Assembly (NCBI RefSeq): GCF_040450955.1
Contig: NZ_CP144373.1
Coordinates: 1,778,486 to 1,842,485 of the forward strand
DNA from: Thermodesulfovibrio sp. 3907-1M
Lineage (GTDB): Bacteria > Nitrospirota > Thermodesulfovibrionia > Thermodesulfovibrionales > Thermodesulfovibrionaceae
Reading direction: 5' to 3'
Length of the DNA stretch: 64,000 bases
The position numbers and the translations under genes were made by a program. Within the stretch, counting starts at the first letter, position 1, and each line of letters starts with the position of its first letter. This document shows positions 9,429 through 18,513 of this stretch, piece after piece. The notes under the pieces are model-generated. The model was not told where the DNA came from. It worked only from the letters and a program-made list of their open reading frames with translations, and did no database searches.

Positions 9429-10544
9429 ATGAAAAAACAGAATCTTCTTATGGACAGAGTTTTAAACTGGATAGCTTCTCATGATGATGAACCTCCATAT
9501 CTTCTTATTGATAGAGAGACTCTAAAAGAAAAAATCTCCCTTATCGGGAAAGGAATCAAAAATTCAAAGATTTTCTACGCAGTCAAAGCCAATCCAGATG
9601 TGGAAGTTCTCAGATATTTAAATAGTTTTAATGTGGGCTTTGAGATAGCATCAGAGGGAGAGCTGGCAATCCTTAAACAGCTTAATGTTGAGCCTGAGCG
9701 AATAATAACAAGCAATCCAGTAAAGACATTTAAATTTCTTAAAGAGGCAGTGCAGTACGGAATTGACTACTATGCCTTTGACTCTCAGGCAGAAGTTGAA
9801 AAAATGGCGAAATATGCACCTGAAAAAAAAGTCTATGTAAGACTGTCTGTTCCGAATGAAGGAAGTGAATGGCCTCTCAGTAAAAAATTTGGTGTTGAGA
9901 TGGAAGAAGCTGTACAGTTACTTATTTATGCAAAACAGAAAGGACTTGACCCTGTAGGTATTACCTTTCATGTGGGTTCACAGTGCAGCAATATATATAA
10001 CTGGCACACTGCCATAGATAAAGCAAGACAGGTAAAAGAGCTTGCCAGAAAGGCAGGGATTGAAATAAAAATGCTTAATATTGGAGGTGGATATCCTATT
10101 GAATACACTAAAAGAGTGCCTCCTATAGAAACAATAGAGGCAAAAATTAACTCGCTTCTTGAAGAATATTTTCCTGATACCGAGATTTTTATAGAGCCTG
10201 GTAGAGCAGTGGTGGGAGATTCTGGAGTTTTTGTCTCAAGAATTATTGGCAAAGCTCAAAGAGGAGATGAAAACTGGCTTTACATAGATGTGGGTGTTTT
10301 CAATGGGTTAATGGAAAGCATAGGAGGAATTAAATATCAGTATATTGTTGGAAGCAGAGGAGAGCAAAAGCAGTGGACAATTGCAGGACCAAGCTGTGAT
10401 AGCTTTGATGTCATAGACAGGGAAGTTCTGCTACCTGAACCAGATGTGGGAAGTCTTATACTTATTCTTTCTGCTGGAGCATATACCATATCCTATGCTT
10501 CAGAGTTCAATGGATTTTCTATACCAAAAACATTTTTAATTTAG
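9429..10544 (+). CDS. Fold-III PLP-dependent amino acid decarboxylase (ornithine/lysine decarboxylase family)
   Basis: 371 residues. The alanine-racemase-fold PLP barrel has the Schiff-base lysine in FYAVKANPD (Lys53), HVGSQ (181-185), NIGGGYP (217-223) and EPGRA (256-260); GPSCDSFDVI carries the active-site Cys323-Asp324 across the dimer interface. This places it with ornithine, lysine and related decarboxylases rather than diaminopimelate decarboxylase. It is followed 9 nt later by spermidine synthase, so putrescine (or cadaverine) production for polyamine synthesis is the best reading. Substrate preference cannot be told by eye. An in-frame ATG at 9450 is an alternative start; neither has a good ribosome-binding site. 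Confidence 0.86.
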   Translation: MKKQNLLMDRVLNWIASHDDEPPYLLIDRETLKEKISLIGKGIKNSKIFYAVKANPDVEVLRYLNSFNVGFEIASEGELAILKQLNVEPERIITSNPVKTFKFLKEAVQYGIDYYAFDSQAEVEKMAKYAPEKKVYVRLSVPNEGSEWPLSKKFGVEMEEAVQLLIYAKQKGLDPVGITFHVGSQCSNIYNWHTAIDKARQVKELARKAGIEIKMLNIGGGYPIEYTKRVPPIETIEAKINSLLEEYFPDTEIFIEPGRAVVGDSGVFVSRIIGKAQRGDENWLYIDVGVFNGLMESIGGIKYQYIVGSRGEQKQWTIAGPSCDSFDVIDREVLLPEPDVGSLILILSAGAYTISYASEFNGFSIPKTFLI

Positions 10545-10553
10545 GAGGATGCT

Positions 10554-11390
10554 ATGATTAAATTTTTTGAGAAGGACCCTTATGCCCCAATACAGTATGT
10601 GTATGATGTAGAAAAGGTTCTTTATAAGGGCAAAAGTAAGTTTCAGGAGATAATGGTTTTTGAAAATCCCTATTTTGGAAGAATTCTTGTTCTTGATGGT
10701 GTTGTTCAGCTCACTGAAAGAGATGAGTTCATATATCATGAAATGTTAACCCATGTCCTCTTGCACGCTCATCCAGAAGCAAAAACAGTTGCAGTTATAG
10801 GAGGCGGAGATGGTGGTGCAGTAAGAGAGGTTCTCAAGCATGACTGCGTAAAAAAGCTTTATTTTATAGAGATTGATGAAGAAGTGATAAATGTTTCAAA
10901 AAAATTTTTCCCCACTGTATCATGCTCCATAGATGATCCAAGAGTAGAGATAAGATGTATGGATGGAGCAGAGTTTATAAAGGAGATGAATAATGCTCTT
11001 GACATTATAATTGTTGATTCCACTGATATAATCGGTTTTGCTAAAAGTCTTTTTACCGTTGAGTTTTTTAAATCAGTAAGAGATGCCCTTACTCAGGATG
11101 GAATGTTTGTAACCCTTTCAGAATCCCTCATCTTTCATAAAGAGCTCGTTTATGAAGTTCAAAACTCAATGAAGCTTATTTTCCCCATTGTTGACCTTTA
11201 TACGGCTTCTATTGCAACCTATGCTGGAAACTGGTGGAGCTTTTCCGTTGGCTCAAAATCGCTGGATCCCAGGGAGATAAGAAAGCAGGTGAAAGTATCA
11301 ACAAAACTTTATACAGAAGATTTACACAGAGTTTGTTTTCTGCCTCGTGATATTTATGCAAAACTTCTTAATAAAGAACTTGATTGGTAA
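10554..11390 (+). CDS. speE: Polyamine aminopropyltransferase (spermidine synthase)
   Basis: 278 residues, transferring an aminopropyl group from decarboxylated S-adenosylmethionine to putrescine. It has an N-terminal beta domain (FGRILVLDGVVQLTERDE), the Rossmann motif VIGGGDGGAVREV (glycines 83-88) and the IIVDSTD acidic active-site segment. An AGGAGG sits just before the ATG. It pairs with the upstream decarboxylase; the SAM decarboxylase (speD) that it needs is not in the window. Confidence 0.93.
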   Translation: MIKFFEKDPYAPIQYVYDVEKVLYKGKSKFQEIMVFENPYFGRILVLDGVVQLTERDEFIYHEMLTHVLLHAHPEAKTVAVIGGGDGGAVREVLKHDCVKKLYFIEIDEEVINVSKKFFPTVSCSIDDPRVEIRCMDGAEFIKEMNNALDIIIVDSTDIIGFAKSLFTVEFFKSVRDALTQDGMFVTLSESLIFHKELVYEVQNSMKLIFPIVDLYTASIATYAGNWWSFSVGSKSLDPREIRKQVKVSTKLYTEDLHRVCFLPRDIYAKLLNKELDW

Positions 11391-11395
11391 GATAT

Positions 11396-11423
11396 TTGAC
11401 TTTTTTAAAGTTTTCATGATAAT
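11396..11423 (+). promoter_or_regulatory. Vegetative-type promoter of the hrcA operon
   Basis: TTGACT at 11396-11401 and GATAAT at 11418-11423 are separated by 16 bp, a good sigma-70-type match. The predicted transcription start falls around 11430, at the left edge of the CIRCE operator. Confidence 0.65.
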
Positions 11424-11432
11424 TTTTAAATG

Positions 11433-11459
11433 TTAGCACTTAATGATGGAGAGTGCTAA
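11433..11459 (+). promoter_or_regulatory. CIRCE operator (HrcA binding site)
   Basis: Arms TTAGCACTT (11433-11441) and GAGTGCTAA (11451-11459) are separated by exactly 9 bp. This matches the CIRCE consensus TTAGCACTC-N9-GAGTGCTAA with one mismatch in the left arm. It lies between the promoter and hrcA, so HrcA should repress its own operon. The right arm also contains the hrcA ribosome-binding site. Confidence 0.95.
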
Positions 11460-11460
11460 A

Positions 11461-12507
11461 ATGAGAGATATAATGCTTGATGAGAGAACTAAGAAAATAC
11501 TCTGCGCAGTTGTAGAGAGTTATATTGAGAAACCAGAACCTGTTGGCTCCCGTTATATTATGAAAAAATACAGATTTGATGTTTGCTCTGCAACCATAAG
11601 AAATATAATGTCAGATTTAGAGGATGCTGGTTTTCTCTTCCAGCCTCATACTTCAGCAGGACGAGTGCCAACTGACAGAGCATATAGATTTTATGTTGAC
11701 TACATATTTAAGGAAGCCTTAGTTATCCATTCAGCGGAAATTAAAAAATTCATAGAAAACTTAACGAAAAAATTGAGAAAACTAAGAAACAATATGAATT
11801 CACTGTTTCTTGAGGCAACTCAGAGTTTGTCTCAGGCTACTCAATATCTGGGGCTGGCTGTTTTACCGGCCACTGAAAAAACTGCACTTCATAGAGTGGA
11901 TTTTATAAAGTTTAAAGATGACCTTGTAATTGCGGTTGTTGTAAACGATAAAGGCATTGTTAAAAACAAAATTATAAAAGCCTATCCTGAAATAACTCAG
12001 AACGAACTTAACAGCCTTGCGGATTTTGTCAATAGAAACTATCATGGAAAAACTATTGATGAAATAAGAGAAGACCTTCTCGTAAGAATAAAAAAGGAAA
12101 AACTTTTCTGGGATAAACTGATTACAAAGATTTTAAAGATGTGTCAGGAAGCATTGTATTTTTCCGTAGAAGATGTCTATGTATCAGGATTGTATCACAT
12201 TATGCATTTACCTGATTTTTCCGATATAGAAAAGCTCAGAGAAGTTGCTAAAACAATACAGAACAAGCATCTTTTGCTCAAACTCTTTGAAAACATCTCT
12301 GAAGATGAGGATGTAAAGGTTATAATAGGAGAGGAAAATCCTGTGGAAGAATTCCGAAGCTTTAGCATAATTGCTTCACCATATAAAGAAAAAGATAAGT
12401 CACTCGGTGTTATTGCTCTTGTTGGCCCGAAGAGAATGGACTATCAAAGAGCAATCGTTTTAGTTAATGCCTTTGCAAGGGTGTTGACAAGAACACTTTC
12501 AGATTAG
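11461..12507 (+). CDS. hrcA: Heat-inducible transcription repressor HrcA
   Basis: 348 residues from the ATG at 11461. It has an N-terminal winged-helix DNA-binding domain (KKILCAVVESYIEKPEPVGSR, then a recognition region with CSATIRNIMSDLEDAGFL and PHTSAGRVPTD), followed by the GAF-like domain. HrcA represses chaperone operons through CIRCE and relies on chaperonin for folding, so heat releases repression. An upstream in-frame ATG at 11443 lies inside CIRCE; the chosen start has GGAGAG (11448-11453) seven bases upstream. It is the first gene of hrcA-grpE-dnaK-dnaJ. Confidence 0.96.
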   Translation: MRDIMLDERTKKILCAVVESYIEKPEPVGSRYIMKKYRFDVCSATIRNIMSDLEDAGFLFQPHTSAGRVPTDRAYRFYVDYIFKEALVIHSAEIKKFIENLTKKLRKLRNNMNSLFLEATQSLSQATQYLGLAVLPATEKTALHRVDFIKFKDDLVIAVVVNDKGIVKNKIIKAYPEITQNELNSLADFVNRNYHGKTIDEIREDLLVRIKKEKLFWDKLITKILKMCQEALYFSVEDVYVSGLYHIMHLPDFSDIEKLREVAKTIQNKHLLLKLFENISEDEDVKVIIGEENPVEEFRSFSIIASPYKEKDKSLGVIALVGPKRMDYQRAIVLVNAFARVLTRTLSD

Positions 12508-12517
12508 GGGGAGAAAA

Positions 12518-13129
12518 ATGGAGGAGATAAAAAAGGAAGAGATAACTGAGAATAGAGAAACCGAAGAAATTTCCTATGAAGGCTCAGCCCTTGAAGACAA
12601 ACCAAGGGATATTATTGAAAATCTTCAAAATGAGTTAAATCAGCAAAAAGAGAAGTATTTGAGATTGTATGCCGAGTTTGAGAACTATAAAAGGATGATT
12701 CAAAAAGAAAGAGAGGAACTGATAAATTATGCAAACGAAAGACTGATTAAGGATTTACTGCCAGTCATAGACAATTTTGAACTGGCTATCAAACACGCAG
12801 GGAATGAACTGAATTCCCAATGGCTTGAAAGTATGAAACAGGGAGTGGAAAACGCACTTAAAGAGTTTTTACGCATTTTAGAGAAGTATGGAGTAAAGCA
12901 GATGGAGACAGTTGGGCAGGCTTTTAATCCTGAACTGCATCATGCAGTCTCTACAGTTGAAACAGCAGACATGGATGATAACATTATCGTAGAAGAATTG
13001 CGGAAAGGATACATGTATAAAAATAAACTTTTGAGAGAACCTCTGGTGGCTGTTTCTCGTAAATCTAAACCCTCAGAGGAGGGTATGCACCCCTCGGGTG
13101 CTCAAGACACAAATAAAAAGGAGGATTAA
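12518..13129 (+). CDS. grpE: Nucleotide exchange factor GrpE
   Basis: 203 residues. An acidic N-terminus (1-35) leads into a long coiled coil (about 35-100, NELNQQKEKYLRLYAEFENYKR). The compact beta domain (about 140-182) has FNPELHHAVSTVE and LLREPLVAVS. It speeds ADP release from DnaK. The 20 residues after the beta domain are low complexity. GGGGGAG precedes the start. It lies between hrcA and dnaK in the standard order. Confidence 0.95.
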   Translation: MEEIKKEEITENRETEEISYEGSALEDKPRDIIENLQNELNQQKEKYLRLYAEFENYKRMIQKEREELINYANERLIKDLLPVIDNFELAIKHAGNELNSQWLESMKQGVENALKEFLRILEKYGVKQMETVGQAFNPELHHAVSTVETADMDDNIIVEELRKGYMYKNKLLREPLVAVSRKSKPSEEGMHPSGAQDTNKKED

Positions 13130-13132
13130 ACA

Positions 13133-15022
13133 ATGGGAAAAGCAATAGGAATAGACCTGGGCACAACAAACTCTGTTGTTGCAGTAGTTATCGGTGGTGA
13201 GCCAGTTGTAATACCAAATCAGGAAGGACAGAGAACAACTCCTTCTGTGGTTGCTTTTACTGATAAAGGTGAAAGGCTGGTTGGACAGGTGGCAAAGAGA
13301 CAGGCAATAACAAATCCTGAAAATACAATATTTTCCATAAAAAGATTGATGGGAAGAAAGTATAACTCTCCTGAAGTGCAGGAGGCTAAAAAAAGACTTC
13401 CCTATAAAATTGTTGAAGCTCCCAATGGAGATGCTCATGTGGAGATAATGGGTAAAAGATACTCTCCACCTGAAATCTCTGCAATGATTCTTCAGAAACT
13501 TAAACAGGCTGCTGAGGACTATCTTGGAGAGCCTGTTACAGAAGCAGTAATTACAGTGCCTGCCTATTTTGATGATAGTCAGCGTCAGGCAACAAAAGAC
13601 GCAGGCCGTATTGCAGGATTAAATGTCCTGAGAATCATCAATGAACCAACAGCTGCAGCACTTGCATACGGGCTTGACAAGAAAAAAGAAGAAAAAATCG
13701 CTGTTTATGACCTTGGTGGTGGAACTTTTGACATCTCCATACTTGAGATAGGAGAAGGTGTAATTGAAGTAAAGGCTACGAATGGAGATACTTATCTTGG
13801 TGGTGATGACTTTGATATAAGAATTATGGACTGGCTCATAGAAGAATTCAAAAAACAGGAAGGCATTGATTTACGCAAAGACAGAATGGCTCTTCAGAGG
13901 CTTAAAGAAGCTGCTGAAAGAGCAAAAATAGAGCTAAGCTCAGCAATGGAAACGGAAATAAATCTTCCCTTTATAACAGCTGATGCATCAGGTCCGAAAC
14001 ATCTTCTTATGAAGCTAACCAGAGCTAAACTTGAACAGCTCGTTGATGATTTAATCCAGAAAAGTCTTGAACCATGCAGGAAAGCTCTTGCTGATGCTGG
14101 ACTTTCTCAGAGTCAGATAGATGAAGTAATACTTGTTGGTGGACAGACAAGAACTCCAAAGGTTCAGAAAGTTGTTCAGGATTTCTTTGGGAAAGAGCCT
14201 CACAAAGGCGTTAATCCTGATGAGGTTGTTGCCATAGGAGCAGCAATTCAGGCAGCAATTCTTAAGGGAGAAGTAAAAGAAGTTCTCCTTCTTGACGTTA
14301 CACCTCTTTCCCTCGGAATTGAAACACTTGGCGGAGTATTTACGAAAATTATTGAGCGCAATACAACAATACCAACCAGAAAGTCTCAGATATTCACAAC
14401 AGCCGCTGATAACCAGACAGCTGTTACAATCAAGGTATATCAGGGCGAAAGAGAAATGGCTGCTGATAACAAGCTTCTTGGAGTATTTGAGCTGGTTGGA
14501 ATCCCTCCTGCACCAAGAGGAATTCCTCAGATAGAGGTTACCTTTGACATTGATGCGAATGGAATTCTACATGTTTCTGCAAAGGATCTTGCCACAGGTA
14601 AGGAACAGTCAATCAGAATTACAGCTTCAAGCGGTCTTACAGAGGAAGAGATTAAAAGAATGATCAGAGAAGCTGAAGCTCACGCAGAAGAAGACAGGCG
14701 TAAAAAACAGCTTGCTGAAGCAAGAAATGATGCTGACAACATGATTTATACAGTGGAAAAAACTTTAAGAGAGATGGGTGACAGAGTTCCAGAGGATGAA
14801 AAGAGAAGAATTCAGGATGCCATTGAAAAGTGCCGTAGAATTAAAGACACAAGTAATGACATAAATGAGATAAAGGCTGCTACAGAAGAGCTTGCCAGAG
14901 CTTCACACAGAATAGCAGAAGAGCTCTACAAGCGTGCAGGTGCATCACAGAGTGCTTCTTCAGAGACTAAAAAAGAGGAAGATGTGATAGAAGCTGAAGT
15001 AGAGGACAAAGACAATAAATGA
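13133..15022 (+). CDS. dnaK: Chaperone DnaK (Hsp70)
   Basis: 629 residues. The actin-like ATPase domain starts with [15 protein letters not shown] and has [21 protein letters not shown] and the phosphate-2 motif [12 protein letters not shown]. The hydrophobic linker [13 protein letters not shown] lies near 384-396, followed by the substrate-binding beta domain and helical lid. The tail is acidic without a eukaryotic EEVD. It has a strong AGGAGG ribosome-binding site, follows grpE by 3 nt, and overlaps dnaJ by 4 nt, so expression is coupled. Confidence 0.97.
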   Translation: MGKAIGIDLGTTNSVVAVVIGGEPVVIPNQEGQRTTPSVVAFTDKGERLVGQVAKRQAITNPENTIFSIKRLMGRKYNSPEVQEAKKRLPYKIVEAPNGDAHVEIMGKRYSPPEISAMILQKLKQAAEDYLGEPVTEAVITVPAYFDDSQRQATKDAGRIAGLNVLRIINEPTAAALAYGLDKKKEEKIAVYDLGGGTFDISILEIGEGVIEVKATNGDTYLGGDDFDIRIMDWLIEEFKKQEGIDLRKDRMALQRLKEAAERAKIELSSAMETEINLPFITADASGPKHLLMKLTRAKLEQLVDDLIQKSLEPCRKALADAGLSQSQIDEVILVGGQTRTPKVQKVVQDFFGKEPHKGVNPDEVVAIGAAIQAAILKGEVKEVLLLDVTPLSLGIETLGGVFTKIIERNTTIPTRKSQIFTTAADNQTAVTIKVYQGEREMAADNKLLGVFELVGIPPAPRGIPQIEVTFDIDANGILHVSAKDLATGKEQSIRITASSGLTEEEIKRMIREAEAHAEEDRRKKQLAEARNDADNMIYTVEKTLREMGDRVPEDEKRRIQDAIEKCRRIKDTSNDINEIKAATEELARASHRIAEELYKRAGASQSASSETKKEEDVIEAEVEDKDNK

Positions 15023-16116
15023 AGGACTATTACAGCATTCTCGGAGTAAGCCGGAACGCCTCTCAGGAAGAAATAAAAAAGGCGTTCCGGCGCCTTGCAA
15101 GACAGTATCATCCTGATTTAAATCCTGGTAACAAAGAGGCTGAAGAGAGATTTAAAGAGATAAATGAAGCTTATGCATGTCTTAGTGACCCAGTAAAAAG
15201 AGCAAACTATGACAGATATGGAACTGCAGAAGGAGCAGCTACAGGATTTGGATACGAAACTTATACAACCTTTACAGACATATTTGAAGACATATTTGAA
15301 GGATTTTTCGGCAGCTTTGGATTCAGGAAAAACAGACCTAAAAAAGGAGCTGATTTAAGATATGATATTACAATTACCCTTGAAGAGGCAGCTAAAGGCG
15401 TTGAAAAAGAAATTAAATTCTTCCGCTGGGAAATATGTGAAACCTGTAATGGTTCTGGAATAAAACCAGGCAGTGAGCCAATTATATGCTCATCCTGCGG
15501 TGGAACCGGATATATCAGATACAATCAGGGATTTTTCTCAGTATCAAAGACATGTTCAAAGTGTGGTGGAACTGGAAGAATTATTAAAGAGCCATGTCTT
15601 GATTGCTCTGGAAATGGTAAGGTAAGGATAGAGAGAGAGTTAAAAATTCATATTCCTCCTGGCGTTGATACAGGCACTAAATTGAAGGTTACTGGAGAAG
15701 GAGAAATTGGAGAGTTTGGTGGTCCCCGTGGCGATCTTTATATTTATGTCAATGTTAAAGAGCACGAGTTTTTCAAAAGAGAGGGGATAAATATTTACTG
15801 TTCTATTCCCATTTCATTTGTCAGAGCAGTTTTTGGCGGAGAAGTGGAAGTTCCAACAATTGATGGCAAAGCAAAGATAGAAATACCTCCTGGGACACCA
15901 TCTGGTAGAGTTTTTAAGCTCAAGGGTAAAGGACTTCCAAGAGTTGGGAGCACCCACAGAGGAGATCAGATTGTAACAGTTTACATTGATGTTCCAAAGA
16001 AGCTTAATGAAAGACAGAGAGAACTTCTTGAAGAGTTTGCAAGAGTCTCTGGCGAAGAAATCAAAAAAACTTCAAAGGGACTAAAAGATAAAATAAAAGA
16101 CATCTTTTCAATGTAG
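15019..16116 (+). CDS. dnaJ: Chaperone DnaJ (Hsp40)
   Basis: 365 residues. The J domain (1-68) has the HPD motif at 31-33, which stimulates DnaK ATPase. A Gly/Phe-rich linker follows, then four CxxCxGxG-type zinc motifs from about residue 140 ([32 protein letters not shown]) and the C-terminal peptide-binding domains. It is a full type I DnaJ and binds two zinc ions. The ATG overlaps the dnaK stop. A metal-uptake operon begins 8 nt after its stop. Confidence 0.96.
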   Translation: MKDYYSILGVSRNASQEEIKKAFRRLARQYHPDLNPGNKEAEERFKEINEAYACLSDPVKRANYDRYGTAEGAATGFGYETYTTFTDIFEDIFEGFFGSFGFRKNRPKKGADLRYDITITLEEAAKGVEKEIKFFRWEICETCNGSGIKPGSEPIICSSCGGTGYIRYNQGFFSVSKTCSKCGGTGRIIKEPCLDCSGNGKVRIERELKIHIPPGVDTGTKLKVTGEGEIGEFGGPRGDLYIYVNVKEHEFFKREGINIYCSIPISFVRAVFGGEVEVPTIDGKAKIEIPPGTPSGRVFKLKGKGLPRVGSTHRGDQIVTVYIDVPKKLNERQRELLEEFARVSGEEIKKTSKGLKDKIKDIFSM

Positions 16117-16124
16117 AGGTATTT

Positions 16125-17009
16125 ATGAAAAGAAACATAATTTTCCTTTTTCTAATCTGCTTTATGATAGTTTTTTCATCGTGCAGTCAAAAGCCTGAGA
16201 AAATATCAAAGTCTATTGTAGTTTATACGAGTCTTTATCCCCTTGCAGAGTTTACAAAATGGATAATTCCAGAAGCTCAGGTTGAGAGTGTAATGCCTCA
16301 GGGAGTTGATCCCCATAATTTTGAGCCTTCTTTAAAGGACATTCAAAAACTTTACAGGGCAAACATGATAGTGTATCTTGGAAATACAGATATTGACCGA
16401 TGGATTGACAAAATAAAAGATGAACTTACTCAAAAGGGCGTAAAGGTAGTCAGACTCCAGGATAGCATTCAATTTAAAAAATACTCTTCAGGCAATGAAA
16501 TAGACCCTCACATATGGTTAGATCCTATTTTAACAGCAGAAATTATAAAAGTCATAAAAAATGCAGCCACAGAGATTACACCAGAAAAAAAAGATTTATA
16601 CGAGAAAAATTTCTCCATTTATGAAACAAAATTAAAAGAGCTTGATAATTCCTACAGGCAAGGACTGTCAAATTGTTCTTTGAAAGATGTGATAATTACC
16701 CATGAATTTTTAAACTACCTCAGTTCAAGATATGGTTTTACTTCTTACTTTATCGTTCATGAACCAGAACAGGAGCCTTCTTTGAAGAGAATTAAAAAAC
16801 TCAAGGATCTCATGAAGCAGAGCTCCATTGAGTATATTGTTTCAGAGCCTGAAGGAGAAAGAATCGCAAAAGCTCTATCAGAAGAAACAGCAGCAAAAAT
16901 ATTAACATTTAACACTCTTCACAGAGCAGATACTCAACATAGACTTGACTACTTTCAAATAATGAATGAGAACCTTAAAACTTTAAAAACCGCTTTAAAA
17001 TGCCACTAA
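16125..17009 (+). CDS. znuA: Zinc/manganese ABC transporter substrate-binding lipoprotein
   Basis: 294 residues of the cluster 9 metal-binding family. A hydrophobic signal ends in a lipobox with Cys20 (IVFSSC), indicating a lipid-anchored protein outside the inner membrane. Likely metal-ligand histidines lie in GVDPHNFEPS, DPHIWLDP and IITHEFLNYL. The long His-rich loop of many ZnuA proteins is absent, so zinc versus manganese is not settled. It starts 8 nt after dnaJ and overlaps the ATPase gene, forming znuA-C-B. Confidence 0.87.
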   Translation: MKRNIIFLFLICFMIVFSSCSQKPEKISKSIVVYTSLYPLAEFTKWIIPEAQVESVMPQGVDPHNFEPSLKDIQKLYRANMIVYLGNTDIDRWIDKIKDELTQKGVKVVRLQDSIQFKKYSSGNEIDPHIWLDPILTAEIIKVIKNAATEITPEKKDLYEKNFSIYETKLKELDNSYRQGLSNCSLKDVIITHEFLNYLSSRYGFTSYFIVHEPEQEPSLKRIKKLKDLMKQSSIEYIVSEPEGERIAKALSEETAAKILTFNTLHRADTQHRLDYFQIMNENLKTLKTALKCH

Positions 17010-17719
17010 AAGCCATAACATTAACGAATCTTTACTACTCCTTTGACAGCATTTTTGTGCTTGAAGACATTAATCTTGAGATACCTGAAGGCTGTTATCT
17101 CGGAATTATAGGACCAAATGGAGCAGGTAAAACAACTCTGCTGAGGTTAATACTGGGCATAATAAAACCTCAAAGAGGTCAGGTATTGATTTATGGAGTG
17201 ACTCCAGAGGAGTATTTAAAATCAGAGCCTATTGGATATCTGCCTCAGAGAATATCCCAGACAATATATGAGTTTCCATTTACAGTAGAAGAACTTGTTA
17301 GAAGCGGGCATGAAAAATTTAAAAAAGACAATATTGAATGGGCGCTGGATGTTTTTAAGATTTCCCATTTAAAAAAGAAATTAATTAGGGAACTTTCTGG
17401 AGGTCAGAGGCAGAAGGCATTTCTTGCAAGAGCAATTGCTTGCAGACCAAGAATTTTACTGCTTGATGAACCAACTACAGGTATTGATCCTTACTCAATG
17501 GATGAGCTGCTTCAGATACTTGAGAGTCTTAATCAGGATTTTGGAATTACAATAGTTGTGGTTACTCATGATATAGCAACTTTTGCCCATGAAGCAAAAT
17601 GTATTCTATGTCTGAACAGAAAGGTTGTATGTCTCGGAGAGCCTCAGAGGATTCTAAAAGATGAATATATGGGCATGTTATATCCTGAACATACTGTTTT
17701 TCCCCATAAAAATGCTTGA
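17000..17719 (+). CDS. znuC: Metal ABC transporter ATP-binding protein
   Basis: 239 residues. It has Walker A GPNGAGKTT (38-46), Q-loop YLPQRI, signature LSGGQRQ near 132, Walker B ILLLDEPT near 153 and the switch His in VVVTHD. It is the motor subunit for the lipoprotein and permease on either side. It overlaps znuA by 10 nt and the permease by 8 nt, a typical co-translated transporter operon. Confidence 0.9.
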   Translation: MPLKAITLTNLYYSFDSIFVLEDINLEIPEGCYLGIIGPNGAGKTTLLRLILGIIKPQRGQVLIYGVTPEEYLKSEPIGYLPQRISQTIYEFPFTVEELVRSGHEKFKKDNIEWALDVFKISHLKKKLIRELSGGQRQKAFLARAIACRPRILLLDEPTTGIDPYSMDELLQILESLNQDFGITIVVVTHDIATFAHEAKCILCLNRKVVCLGEPQRILKDEYMGMLYPEHTVFPHKNA

Positions 17720-18509
17720 AATATTTGAGTTAAGCGTCATAAAGAGAGCTTTTCTGGTTATAACATTTGTAGCTCCACTGGCTCCTGTGTTTGGAGTATT
17801 TCTACTTTTGCGTAGATATGCCTTTTTTGCCGATACTCTTGCTCATGTTGGTTTTTTAGCACTGGCATTGAGCCTTTTTTTTAAGATAAATTCTCTTGTT
17901 TTGCTTATTTTATTGAGCCTTATTGTCTCTATTTCTGTTGAGCAGCTTAGAGCAAAAGACAGGCTTCCCGCAGAGGGTTCTCTTTCCTTTTTTCTCTATG
18001 CAGGTGTTTCACTGTCAGTAGTTTTTATAGCATTATCTGGTAGTACAGGTTCAATAATGAATATACTTTTTGGAAGTCTTTCCACTGTAACGAAGGAAGA
18101 TTTTTATCTTATTCTTGCCGGGGCTTTAATCTGCGGAGCTTTCCTGCTCAAATATCATAAAAAAATATTAAATCTCTGCATTGATGAAGAGATTGCTCAT
18201 GCCTCTGGAATTAATACAACAGAAACTAAAATGCTTTTTGCCACTACAGTAGCATTGTCAATTTCCATATCAATAAAAACAATGGGAGCACTTTTAATTG
18301 GTGCTCTTATGATTATTCCTCCTTTAACTGCGATGCAGCTCTCTAAAAGCCTTAAAACTACGGTAATATTCTCAATTATTATTTCTCTTTTTTCATCCTA
18401 TACAGGAATTTTTCTTTCCTTTTACTCAGGAATTCCGCTTGGAGCATCAATCTCAACAATTTTAATCTTTTTCTTTTTAATCTCCACTGTTTTTAAAGCC
18501 TTTAAATGA
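17712..18509 (+). CDS. znuB: Metal ABC transporter permease (ZnuB/MntB family)
   Basis: 265 residues, almost entirely hydrophobic, with about 7-8 transmembrane helices; the conserved family stretch ALLIGALMIIPPLTAMQL lies near the C-terminal third. The ATG at 17712 is chosen because residues from MLEIFELSVIKRAF match the family's normal start; an upstream ATG at 17661 lies deep in the ATPase gene. It ends 5 bp from the convergent Lon-family gene. Confidence 0.88.
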   Translation: MLEIFELSVIKRAFLVITFVAPLAPVFGVFLLLRRYAFFADTLAHVGFLALALSLFFKINSLVLLILLSLIVSISVEQLRAKDRLPAEGSLSFFLYAGVSLSVVFIALSGSTGSIMNILFGSLSTVTKEDFYLILAGALICGAFLLKYHKKILNLCIDEEIAHASGINTTETKMLFATTVALSISISIKTMGALLIGALMIIPPLTAMQLSKSLKTTVIFSIIISLFSSYTGIFLSFYSGIPLGASISTILIFFFLISTVFKAFK

Positions 18510-18513
18510 TTTT

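Noticed and set aside
11443-11460. Upstream hrcA start codon at 11443
   Set aside because: It lies inside CIRCE and has no ribosome-binding site, whereas 11461 has GGAGAG at ideal spacing.
17661-17711. N-terminal extension of the metal permease
   Set aside because: It lies within the ATPase gene; the family start matches the ATG at 17712.
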